The notes below the pieces were generated by a model, which was given only the letters and a program-made list of their open reading frames with translations, was not told the origin of the DNA and did not search any database. From contig JACDHN010000208.1 of NCBI GenBank assembly GCA_013821025.1, positions 1 to 5,346 of the forward strand: a DNA stretch of 5,346 nucleotides, in the 5' to 3' direction. The stretch is from Acidimicrobiia bacterium. Its GTDB lineage: Bacteria > Actinomycetota > Acidimicrobiia > Acidimicrobiales > Ilumatobacteraceae. Shown here piece by piece: positions 1-5,142 of the stretch. The number at the start of each line of letters is the position of its first letter. Within the stretch, counting starts at the first letter, position 1. A program made the position numbers and the translations under genes.

Positions 1-278
1 CGGTGATCCCTGTGATCTCGGGCCTGTCCGTCGCCACCGGCGCAGCGCAGACCACGGATTCCTTCCGGCTTGCACTCGTGATCACCGCCCTCGTCGCAGC
101 GGCTGCAGGGCCGCTTGCGTTCATCGGACTTGGCGATCATGTGCGCTGCGAGCGCACCGGTCACCGTGTGCACTGCGCCGTCGACGGCACGCCACTAGAA
201 CCCGACCCGCTCCGCCGCCCAACAGCGAACGAGGACCAACCCGTTCGGCGACGACTCTCCGATCGATCAACTCAGTAG
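1..278 (+). CDS. C-terminal end of a membrane transporter, probably MFS (5' truncated by window edge)
   Basis: The reading frame is open from the left edge (first full codon at 3) to TAG at 276-278, giving about 91 residues. Seen: a glycine/serine/alanine-rich stretch (VISGLSVATGAAQ), a hydrophobic segment of about 20 residues (roughly residues 23-43, LALVITALVAAAAGPLAFIGL), then a hydrophilic, arginine-rich tail of about 45 residues. This is the usual layout of the last transmembrane helix and cytoplasmic tail of drug:H+ antiporter-type MFS exporters, in which a loop of this kind precedes helix 12 or 14. The GTG at position 3 is probably an internal valine rather than the start. It ends about 114 bases before the hydrolase gene on the same strand, with a separate promoter between them. 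The MFS assignment is inference from one helix and the loop before it; another polytopic membrane protein is possible. Confidence 0.55.
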   Translation, partial: VIPVISGLSVATGAAQTTDSFRLALVITALVAAAAGPLAFIGLGDHVRCERTGHRVHCAVDGTPLEPDPLRRPTANEDQPVRRRLSDRSTQ

Positions 279-302
279 GGCAGACCCAGCGATCGACTCG
301 AA

Positions 303-333
303 CCAACGCACGCACCCAACGTACGGTGCGTTG
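303..333. promoter_or_regulatory. Operator-like palindrome with an extra half-site, TetR style
   Basis: Positions 317-333 read CAACGTACGGTGCGTTG, an inverted repeat with 8-base arms, one mismatch and a single central base. A further copy of the left arm, CCAACGCACG at 303-312, lies 13 bases upstream of CCAACGTACG at 316-325 (9 of 10 identical). The upstream copy CAACGCAC (304-311) is an exact reverse complement of GTGCGTTG (326-333). The right arm overlaps the TTGACA box at 331-336, where a bound repressor would block RNA polymerase. Length and spacing match operators of TetR-family repressors, but no such regulator gene is in the window, so the family is inference. Confidence 0.5.
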
Positions 334-358
334 ACATCCCTCAGCACCGTCCGATAAC
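331..358 (+). promoter_or_regulatory. Sigma-70-like promoter for the MBL-fold hydrolase
   Basis: An exact TTGACA at 331-336 is followed after 16 bases by GATAAC at 353-358, which matches TATAAT at four of six positions. Transcription would begin near 365. That leaves only about 27 bases before the hydrolase ATG at 392, and about 7 before the upstream ATG at 372. The overlap with the palindrome at 317-333 strengthens the reading as a controlled promoter. Confidence 0.45.
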
Positions 359-371
359 GCAGAAGGTGTCG

Positions 372-395
372 ATGACGCGAGCACGACTGCGATGA
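372..395 (+). CDS. Possible seven-codon leader ORF overlapping the hydrolase start
   Basis: ATG at 372 opens a frame encoding MTRARLR that stops at TGA 393-395, overlapping the hydrolase ATG (392-394) as ATGA. AGAAGG at 361-366 sits five bases upstream, a reasonable ribosome binding site, whereas the hydrolase ATG has no purine-rich site of its own. The arrangement suggests translational coupling. Against this, if transcription starts near 365 the AGAAGG would be mostly outside the transcript, making the ATG almost leaderless. A seven-codon ORF can also occur by chance. Confidence 0.3.
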   Translation: MTRARLR

Positions 396-1216
396 CCCTC
401 CACCATCTCGACTGCTGCACCATGTGCCCGCTCGGGCGACGCTTCATCAACAATCAGCAGCATCTGGTCGGCCACGTCCTAGCGCTCGAAACGGCGGCCG
501 GCGACGTCGTGCTCGTCGACACGGGGATCGGCACGTTGGCCATGGCCGAGCCACAACGACTGATGGGCCGCCAGTTCACGACGGTGTTCCGACCGAACCG
601 CGACCCGGCTCGTACCGCCCTGCGGCAGCTCGAGGCCCTCGGCCACGCCCCCGCCGATGTGCGCCACATCGTGCTCACTCACCTCGACATCGATCATGCC
701 GGCGGCTTGCGCGACTTCCCTACCGCCACGGTTCACGTCAGCGCCCGTGAGCTGGCGGCGGTGCGCGATCGCGGCACCTTCAACGAACGGCAGCGGTATC
801 GACCGATCCTGTGGGAAGACGGTACGCAGTGGGCCCCGTTCGGCAACGAGGCCGATGGAGTCGACTGGTTCGGCTTCACGGGGACGCGCCTGCTACCTGA
901 CATGGCCGACGAGCTGATCGCGATTCCGTTCAGCGGACACACTCGCGGCCACACCGCCTTTGCAATCCGCGATGGGGACCGTTGGTTGCTCCACACCGGT
1001 GATGCCTACTTCCACACCGGCACCGTCCATCCCCACCTCGGCCCGCCGAGCCGTTACCTGCGGATCTTCGAGCGCGGAGTCGCTGTGAACCGCCGCGCCG
1101 TGAAGGAGAACCATGTTCGGCTCACCGAGCTGGCGGCCGGTCATCCCGACGTCACCGTCTTCTGCGCGCACGACCCAGTTGAGTTCGCCCGCCTCCGCGC
1201 CGGGCAGCAGATCTGA
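392..1216 (+). CDS. MBL-fold metallo-hydrolase
   Basis: Predicted cytosolic metallo-beta-lactamase-fold hydrolase of 274 residues; no signal peptide is seen. The fold markers appear in order: VLVDTGIG (residues 40-47), the metal motif THLDIDHAGG (96-105; H97, D99, D101, H102), GHTRGHTA (182-189; H183 and H187), HTGDAYF (201-207; D204) and CAHDP (258-262; H260). These would supply a dinuclear metal site. The motif is HxDxDH rather than the commoner HxHxDH, a variant I recall from a recurring branch of the family, so the enzyme is probably active. The opening HHLDCCTMCP also resembles the N terminus of that branch and supports the ATG at 392 over the internal ATG at 422. Relatives include lactonases and other ester or thioester hydrolases; the substrate cannot be read from the sequence. 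It is preceded by an operator-like promoter and ends 10 bases from the convergent ltrA remnant. Confidence 0.9.
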   Translation: MTLHHLDCCTMCPLGRRFINNQQHLVGHVLALETAAGDVVLVDTGIGTLAMAEPQRLMGRQFTTVFRPNRDPARTALRQLEALGHAPADVRHIVLTHLDIDHAGGLRDFPTATVHVSARELAAVRDRGTFNERQRYRPILWEDGTQWAPFGNEADGVDWFGFTGTRLLPDMADELIAIPFSGHTRGHTAFAIRDGDRWLLHTGDAYFHTGTVHPHLGPPSRYLRIFERGVAVNRRAVKENHVRLTELAAGHPDVTVFCAHDPVEFARLRAGQQI

Positions 1217-1226
1217 TGACCCGCCG

Positions 1227-1445
1227 CTACCGATCTACTGAGTAGGACGCCGGTTCGGCGAACGGGTGGCTGAACCACACGACGGCTCCGTAGCCCATCG
1301 GCACTGCGAGCCCGCCGAGAAGCAGGATGAGCAGAGCATGCGTGCTCCAGCCAAGGTCGAGCGCGCCGATCGTGCCGATCAGTGCTGCGACGCCCACCTT
1401 CAGGCCGGGCTCAGCTGCGGGTGCGTTGGTTCGTCCTCCCTCCTG
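1227..1445 (-). pseudogene. ltrA: Out-of-frame C-terminal part of the LtrA-family gene
   Basis: On the minus strand, the frame one base back from the main ltrA frame encodes about 70 residues ending at TAG (1229-1227). It contains two hydrophobic segments (KVGVAALIGTIGALDLGW and ALLILLLGGLAVPMGYGAVVW) and a short polar tail. These look like the missing last membrane helices of the LtrA protein, whose in-frame copy stops at 1400 after the non-conserved ending EDEPTHPQLSPA. Joining the two frames would give about 405 residues, close to the usual LtrA length. The shift must lie in or near the purine-rich minus-strand run AGGAGGGAGGA (1444-1434). There is no evident separate start for this piece. 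Confidence 0.7.
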
Positions 1446-2446
1446 GCCAACGTCGTCTCCAGCGCGGCGACGCCGACGAGACCGAGCACGACGCTGCCAA
1501 CGAGCAGATAGCGGCTTGGGTCGGTGAGCGAACCGGTCTCGGTGTCTGCGATCGAGACCGAGACGCCCACTCCGGTCGCGGTGATCGCGGTCAGTGCCGC
1601 CAGGTGCAGGTACACCCACAGCAGCGCCGTGACGAAAGCCGGCTTCGGTGCTCGGCGCGCCACGAAGTCGAAGTAGATCCACCACATCGAGAACCCGACA
1701 ACCAGCCCGAGCACACCGGCCACGATGCCGGCCCCGTCCAGCACGCCGCGATCCTCCAACTCGGACAGTCCGACGATCACCCCCACGACGGACTCACCCA
1801 GCACGATGATCGTGAACAGGGCGAACCGTTCTGGGAACTTCGACGTCGAAAGCCTCGGCAGATCCGACTGCTGGGCGATCGTGAAGTAGGGGGTGGCGAT
1901 GTCCAGCACCACGGCAAGGATGAACAGCGCCGCTCGCGTCCGGCCCGACGTGGCGAAGCTCCCCAACACGACGACGGTCACCACGGCGTATCCCCCCAGG
2001 AACCTCGCTGCGATCGGCCGGAACACCGGCACGTGGACGCCGGCCCGCGCCCATCCGATCTGGTTCACCGCCCTGGCCAGCAGGTAGGCCAGTGCGAACC
2101 CGACGTAGGTCGCGTCGAGCCCTTCCTCACCGAACACGGCCAGCCCGGCCACAGGCACGATCGCCAGGAACGCGAACAGGCGGTTCTCCAACCCGTCGGA
2201 CTCGTCGAACCGCTCGGCATAGTAGGTGAACCCGTTCCACACCCAGAAGACCGCCAGGAACTGCACTGCGAACGTCACGACGCCATCGACGTCGAGATGG
2301 CCAGCGAGGTGATGCGCCAAGCGTGAGATCACGACGACGAACACGAGGTCGAAGAACAGCTCCAGCGAGCTCACCGTGCGGTCCTGCTCGAACTCTTCGT
2401 CGGTGCGCAGGGCAGGCCGCTGCCAGACTCGCCGAGTGACCGTCAT
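1400..2446 (-). CDS. ltrA: Low temperature requirement protein A (LtrA) family membrane protein, C-terminally truncated by a frameshift
   Basis: This is a polytopic inner-membrane protein of 348 residues from the ATG at 2446, which has GGAGG six bases upstream; a farther ATG at 2485 lacks such a site. Family markers visible are SLELFFDLVFVVVISRLAHHL (residues 27-47), KFPERFALFTIIVLGES (203-219) and SMWWIYFDFVARRAPK (253-268), with roughly eight to ten hydrophobic segments. LtrA was named for a Listeria gene needed for growth in the cold; the biochemical role of the family is unsettled, and this protein's function is unknown. The frame ends prematurely at TGA 1402-1400, while the expected last helices continue in another frame to 1227. 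Either this is a pseudogene or sequencing error, or ribosomal frameshifting restores the full protein. It converges on the hydrolase gene and diverges from the broken ferritin/CDGSH locus. Confidence 0.88.
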   Translation of the reverse strand: MTVTRRVWQRPALRTDEEFEQDRTVSSLELFFDLVFVVVISRLAHHLAGHLDVDGVVTFAVQFLAVFWVWNGFTYYAERFDESDGLENRLFAFLAIVPVAGLAVFGEEGLDATYVGFALAYLLARAVNQIGWARAGVHVPVFRPIAARFLGGYAVVTVVVLGSFATSGRTRAALFILAVVLDIATPYFTIAQQSDLPRLSTSKFPERFALFTIIVLGESVVGVIVGLSELEDRGVLDGAGIVAGVLGLVVGFSMWWIYFDFVARRAPKPAFVTALLWVYLHLAALTAITATGVGVSVSIADTETGSLTDPSRYLLVGSVVLGLVGVAALETTLARREDEPTHPQLSPA

Positions 2447-2452
2447 CTCAAT

Positions 2453-2457
2453 CCTCC
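2453..2457 (-). promoter_or_regulatory. Ribosome binding site of ltrA
   Basis: Minus-strand GGAGG lies six bases before the ATG at 2446-2444. It decides the start in favour of the protein beginning MTVTRRVWQRP, over the ATG 39 bases farther upstream at 2485. Confidence 0.7.
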
Positions 2458-2478
2458 ACCGTTTGGTCACGCCCCACA

Positions 2479-2510
2479 GGTTCATGGGTGGACAACTTGT
2501 CCCGTGAACC
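2479..2510. promoter_or_regulatory. Nested palindrome in the divergent ltrA / ferritin-remnant intergenic region
   Basis: The core GGACAACTTGTCC at 2490-2502 is a perfect inverted repeat with 6-base arms and one central base. It is flanked by a second inverted pair, GGTTCA (2479-2484) and TGAACC (2505-2510), with unequal spacers of 5 and 2 bases. It lies 33 bases upstream of the ltrA start and just before an AT-richer stretch (about 2511-2585) that would carry the rightward promoter. An operator shared by both divergent units is the best reading; no T-run follows, so it is unlikely to be a terminator. The cognate regulator is not in the window. Confidence 0.45.
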
Positions 2511-2523
2511 CAGTCATGATTAC

Positions 2524-2718
2524 ATGCTTACCCAAGAATACAACTCTCGCCTGTTTGGAGCTGACGTCACCACACCACTGCAAAACACCGGCGGGCGAGG
2601 CCGGCTGGCGACGCTGCTGGAGACTCGCGGCGGTTCAGCAGCGCCGGAGGCGCCGTTCGTGATCGAGCACCGTGAGGCGCTCGTCTACATGCTGTGCGAG
2701 GCCGCGGAGCTCGAGCAT
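2524..2718 (+). pseudogene. N-terminal remnant of a ferritin-like protein
   Basis: In frame with an ATG at 2524, the translation carries LATLLETRGGSAAPEAPF followed by VIEHREALVYMLCEAAELEH, ending at 2718. The second block closely resembles the start of the ferritin-like domain (VioB/RebD-associated type, as I recall it), in which E and H residues of the first helix bind iron and the chain should go on with a 'YLYAAFSLK'-type sequence. Here the similarity stops abruptly after ELEH. The frame then runs on in an arginine-rich translation to 2811 that is a shadow of the CDGSH frame. About 55 conserved residues of a protein usually several hundred long remain, so the product cannot form the four-helix iron site. 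The true start is uncertain, as no ribosome binding site is evident at 2524. A deletion joining this gene to the next is inferred. Confidence 0.65.
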
Positions 2719-3577
2719 GATCATCCGGGCCGTACGAGACTGTCCGTCCGGCGCGCTGAGCTACGCCGTGGACGGCGTCGAAGCGCGCGGACAGGTGGAC
2801 TTCGCCGGTGAGCGCGAGCGGTCGGTGGAGGTGTCCAAGGACGGGCCGTATCGGGTCACCGGCGGGATCCCGCTCGTCGCAGGCTCCGGCGACGATGAGC
2901 CACGAAACGATGGCGCCTCCCGGGAGCATTATGCGTTGTGCCGGTGCGGGCAATCGCAGAACAAGCCGTTCTGCTCGGGCATGCACTGGTACGTCGATTT
3001 CACCGACCCGGTGCCCGATCCAGAGCGGACCCCGACGATCTTCGAGTGGTCCGGCGGTCTGCCGGCGTTGACCCGGATGACGCGCCGGTTCTACGAGAAG
3101 CACGTGCCGAATGATCCGATGTTGGCTCCCATCTTCGCCAACATGTCGGCCGATCACCCCCAGCGGGTCGCCAAGCGTTCGACCTGTGGTCCTACGACGA
3201 CGTCGGCCAACACGCGGCTGCCATCCTCGCCCGCCTGCGCGACGGCAGCATGCCGTGCGACAGCGCCTGGCCGCAGGAGCGGATCGACGTCTTCCAACGG
3301 TGGATCGACACCGGCAAGACCGCCTGACCGCTCGACCGCTCGACCGCTCGGTAGCTGTCAGAGCACGGGTAGTCGTTGCTGGAGCCCGATCAGCGGCGCC
3401 AGCGGGTCGCCGGACCCGATGATGCGCTCGCCGATGTTGCGAATCGTCCAGCGATCCGGACGGAGCTCCGGATCGTCGAGCTCGTCCCAGGCGATCGGCA
3501 CCGACACCGGTGCGCCAGCCGCCGGGCGGGTGCTGAGCGGCGCAACAAGGGTCTTGTTGATCGCGTTCTGCGTGTAG
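2717..3577 (+). CDS. CDGSH iron-sulfur domain protein with truncated-globin fragment (broken at both ends)
   Basis: Read from the ATG at 2717 (GGAG seven bases before it), the first 153 codons are genuine. Residues 1-17 (MIIRAVRDCPSGALSYA) match the end of a mono-cluster 4Fe-4S ferredoxin domain including its last cysteine. KDGPYRVTGGIPL (41-53) and HYALCRCGQSQNKPFCSGMH (71-90) form a complete CDGSH domain with the 2Fe-2S ligands C75, C77, C86 and H90. GLPALTRMTRRFYEKHVPND to DHPQRVAK (114-153) is the N-terminal third of a group-2 truncated globin. After about 3175 the frame becomes low-complexity S/T/R/P sequence and runs to TGA 3577, covering 220 bases antisense to ligD. That tail is not plausible protein, and the globin lacks its proximal heme histidine. 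A small CDGSH protein could still be made; a pseudogene is equally likely. Confidence 0.6.
   Translation: MIIRAVRDCPSGALSYAVDGVEARGQVDFAGERERSVEVSKDGPYRVTGGIPLVAGSGDDEPRNDGASREHYALCRCGQSQNKPFCSGMHWYVDFTDPVPDPERTPTIFEWSGGLPALTRMTRRFYEKHVPNDPMLAPIFANMSADHPQRVAKRSTCGPTTTSANTRLPSSPACATAACRATAPGRRSGSTSSNGGSTPARPPDRSTARPLGSCQSTGSRCWSPISGASGSPDPMMRSPMLRIVQRSGRSSGSSSSSQAIGTDTGAPAAGRVLSGATRVLLIAFCV
3175..3327 (+). pseudogene. C-terminal remnant with FDLWSYDDV motif, out of frame with the globin part
   Basis: Frame 1 from 3175 to TGA at 3325-3327 encodes 50 residues: AFDLWSYDDVGQHAAAILAR, then LRDGSMPCDSAWPQERIDVF, then QRWIDTGKTA. It is good coding sequence and recalls a conserved C-terminal module ('PLFRxxDRxSMxxAFDLWSYDDV...GxMPCDGxWP...W') that I associate with extensions of actinobacterial group-2 globins or with small separate proteins; its function is unknown to me. 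The N-terminal part of the module and any start codon are missing. The globin sequence ends at about 3175 in a different frame, so a deletion of the globin's heme-binding part together with the start of this module is the simplest explanation. Stop is 30 bases from the convergent ligD end. Confidence 0.6.
3326..3349. repeat. Three tandem copies of GACCGCTC
   Basis: Three exact 8-base units run head to tail between the ends of two convergent reading frames, beginning within the TGA stop of the FDLWSYDDV remnant and ending 8 bases before the ligD stop. The unit is not a multiple of three and lies outside coding sequence, so copy number could vary freely. No stem with a T-run is present, so it does not look like a terminator. 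Confidence 0.75.
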
Positions 3578-4926
3578 TCAAGCCGGATTCGACCAGCCCG
3601 CTTGGTGACCTCCCATTCCCAGCTGATCAGCTCGGGCACCGTGTCGCCGATCGCACGCGAGAGGGCCTCCACCCACGCCCGGGTCGCGTCGAACGTGTAG
3701 CCGTCGGCGACAGGGATCCAGATCTGGATCCCTCGCTTGCCCGTCACCTTCGGTCGGGCTTGCACGCCGAGGTGTTCGAGCGCGGTCCGGTGCAGTCGAG
3801 CCAGCACCAGCGTGTCGTCGAAGTCGCTGCCGGTGCCCGGATCGATGTCGATCAGCGCCCATGTCGGCCGGCTGGTGTCCCGTACGGTCGAGGTCCACGG
3901 GTGCACCTCGATGGCGCCGTAGTTGGCGACCCACGCCAGCGAGGCGGGTGAGTCGATGACCATGTGTCGCTTGGTCTCAGCCCGGTCGGATTGGTCGTTG
4001 CGCCAGCGCTGGATCCAATCCGGAGCGCGTGACGGCACTGCCTCGTGCCAGGAGCCCGGTTGATCCACGCCGTCCGGGTAACGGTGCAGGTTGACCGGGC
4101 GCTGTGCGAGGTACGGCAGCATCACAGGCGCCATTGTCGCGTTGTGCCGGATGAGGTCGCGCTTGGTCACCGGCTGGTGAGATCCGCCGGCGGGGAACAG
4201 CACCTTGTCGAGTTTCGTGAGCTTCAGCGTGTGTTCGCCGAGCTGCCACATGCCCGCCTTTCCGAGTGCGTCGAGCGCTTCCAGCTCGTCGAGGGTCGGC
4301 GCCACCCAGCTCGAGGTGCTCGACCAGCTTGCCGACGGTGACTCCTTCACGTCGTCGTTCGTGCGCCCGGACTTGACGGAGTGGGGATGCTGCTCTGGAT
4401 CCCATCCGGCCAACGCGTCGGCGTCACGCTTCTTCAGCAGCAGCCATTGCTCCTTGCCGTCGCCTGCACGACGAACGAGCACGAAGCGGCCGCGCAACTT
4501 CTCCCCGTGAAGGTCGAAATGGAGGTTGCCGGCATCGATGGCCTCGATCGGATCCTCGGAGTCGGCGGCCTGCCAGGTACCCCAGTCCCAGACGATGACG
4601 TCTCCACCGCCGTACTCCCCTTCGGGGATCACACCCTCGAAGTCGAAGTAGTCGAGGGGATGATCCTCGACGTGCACCGCCATCCGCTTCACATCGGCGT
4701 CGCGCGTCGGACCCTTCGGTACCGCCCAGCTCACCAACACACCGGCGGCCTCCAGTCGGAGGTCGTAGTGCAATTGACGTGCCCGATGCCGTTGGACGAC
4801 GAAGCGATGGCCACTTTGGGCGGGCGGCTTCGTACCCGCAGGTTCGCCGGTGACGGCAAAATCACGTTTGGCTCGATAGGCGTCCAGGCGGTCACCGGGC
4901 GCCGGGCGGTCAGCGCCCGGCGCCAC
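3358..4926 (-). CDS. ligD: LigD-like protein: 3'-phosphoesterase plus primase-polymerase domains, no ligase domain
   Basis: This is a 522-residue cytosolic DNA-repair protein of bacterial non-homologous end joining. Residues 38-170 form the phosphoesterase (PE) domain: RFVVQRHRARQLHYDLRLE (41-59) gives H47, H53, D55 and R57, then HVEDHPLDY (85-93) gives H89, and EGVIPEGEYGGGDVIVWDWG follows. A low-complexity linker (about 183-212) leads to the polymerase domain (about 233-500), with LTKLDKVLFP, IEVHPWTS, DIDPG (D360, D362), TGKRGIQIW (395-403) and RLDYTQNAINKTL (D450 as third metal aspartate). Family roles are resection of 3' ends to a monoribonucleotide terminus and addition of nucleotides at breaks. 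The start is GTG at 4926 with AAGGA seven bases upstream; an in-frame TGA 24 bases upstream excludes a longer start. There is no ATP-dependent ligase domain, so a separate ligase and Ku would be needed; neither is in the window. Q401 sits where many polymerase domains have histidine. Confidence 0.95.
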   Translation of the reverse strand: MAPGADRPAPGDRLDAYRAKRDFAVTGEPAGTKPPAQSGHRFVVQRHRARQLHYDLRLEAAGVLVSWAVPKGPTRDADVKRMAVHVEDHPLDYFDFEGVIPEGEYGGGDVIVWDWGTWQAADSEDPIEAIDAGNLHFDLHGEKLRGRFVLVRRAGDGKEQWLLLKKRDADALAGWDPEQHPHSVKSGRTNDDVKESPSASWSSTSSWVAPTLDELEALDALGKAGMWQLGEHTLKLTKLDKVLFPAGGSHQPVTKRDLIRHNATMAPVMLPYLAQRPVNLHRYPDGVDQPGSWHEAVPSRAPDWIQRWRNDQSDRAETKRHMVIDSPASLAWVANYGAIEVHPWTSTVRDTSRPTWALIDIDPGTGSDFDDTLVLARLHRTALEHLGVQARPKVTGKRGIQIWIPVADGYTFDATRAWVEALSRAIGDTVPELISWEWEVTKRAGRIRLDYTQNAINKTLVAPLSTRPAAGAPVSVPIAWDELDDPELRPDRWTIRNIGERIIGSGDPLAPLIGLQQRLPVL

Positions 4927-4961
4927 GGGCCCATCCTTTGTCGCTCACCGGACCGATCAGG

Positions 4962-5078
4962 TCAGCCGGACGACAGGGCCTCGTCCATGCCCGATCGGAG
5001 GCGCTTCTCGACCGTACGGCCGTGCACGTCCTCGCCCCACTTCGTGGTCAGGAACGTGCCGGTCGGCTTTCCGTCCAT
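4962..5078 (-). CDS. Small 38-residue protein upstream of ligD
   Basis: Minus-strand ATG at 5078 lies eight bases after AAGGAGG (the alternative ATG at 5084 is only two bases after it). The frame reads MDGKPTGTFLTTKWGEDVHG and then RTVEKRLRSGMDEALSSG before TGA at 4964-4962. Third codon positions are almost all G or C, as in the neighbouring genes, and the ribosome binding site is the strongest in the window. The product is hydrophilic, with a likely amphipathic helix in its second half, and no signal or membrane segment. I do not recognise the family. The stop is 35 bases before the ligD GTG, so the two are probably co-transcribed. Confidence 0.6.
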   Translation of the reverse strand: MDGKPTGTFLTTKWGEDVHGRTVEKRLRSGMDEALSSG

Positions 5079-5142
5079 GTTCATCTCCTCCTTCGATGCT
5101 TCCAACTCGACGGTACCCAGACCAGGTGAGGGCGAACCGGCT

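Noticed and set aside
1235..1245. Palindrome CTACTGAGTAG as a terminator between the convergent hydrolase and ltrA
   Set aside because: The stem is only five base pairs, has no T-run, and lies in the displaced ltrA coding sequence.
1382..2326. 314-codon plus-strand open frame antisense to ltrA
   Set aside because: The translation is rich in R, H, D, Q and P with no fold or motif; it is the usual shadow of a GC-rich gene on the other strand, which here is clearly LtrA.
2515..2526. CATGATTACATG as an operator
   Set aside because: The similarity rests on two short self-palindromic CATG words that occur often by chance; the nearby 13-base palindrome is far stronger.
2567..3157. 196-codon minus-strand open frame
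   Set aside because: It lies antisense to recognisable ferritin-like and CDGSH/globin sequence, and its own translation shows no family features.
3343..3352. ACCG-CT-CGGT as a terminator hairpin at the ligD end
   Set aside because: The loop has only two bases, the stem four pairs, and no T-run follows; it arises from the 8-base tandem repeat.
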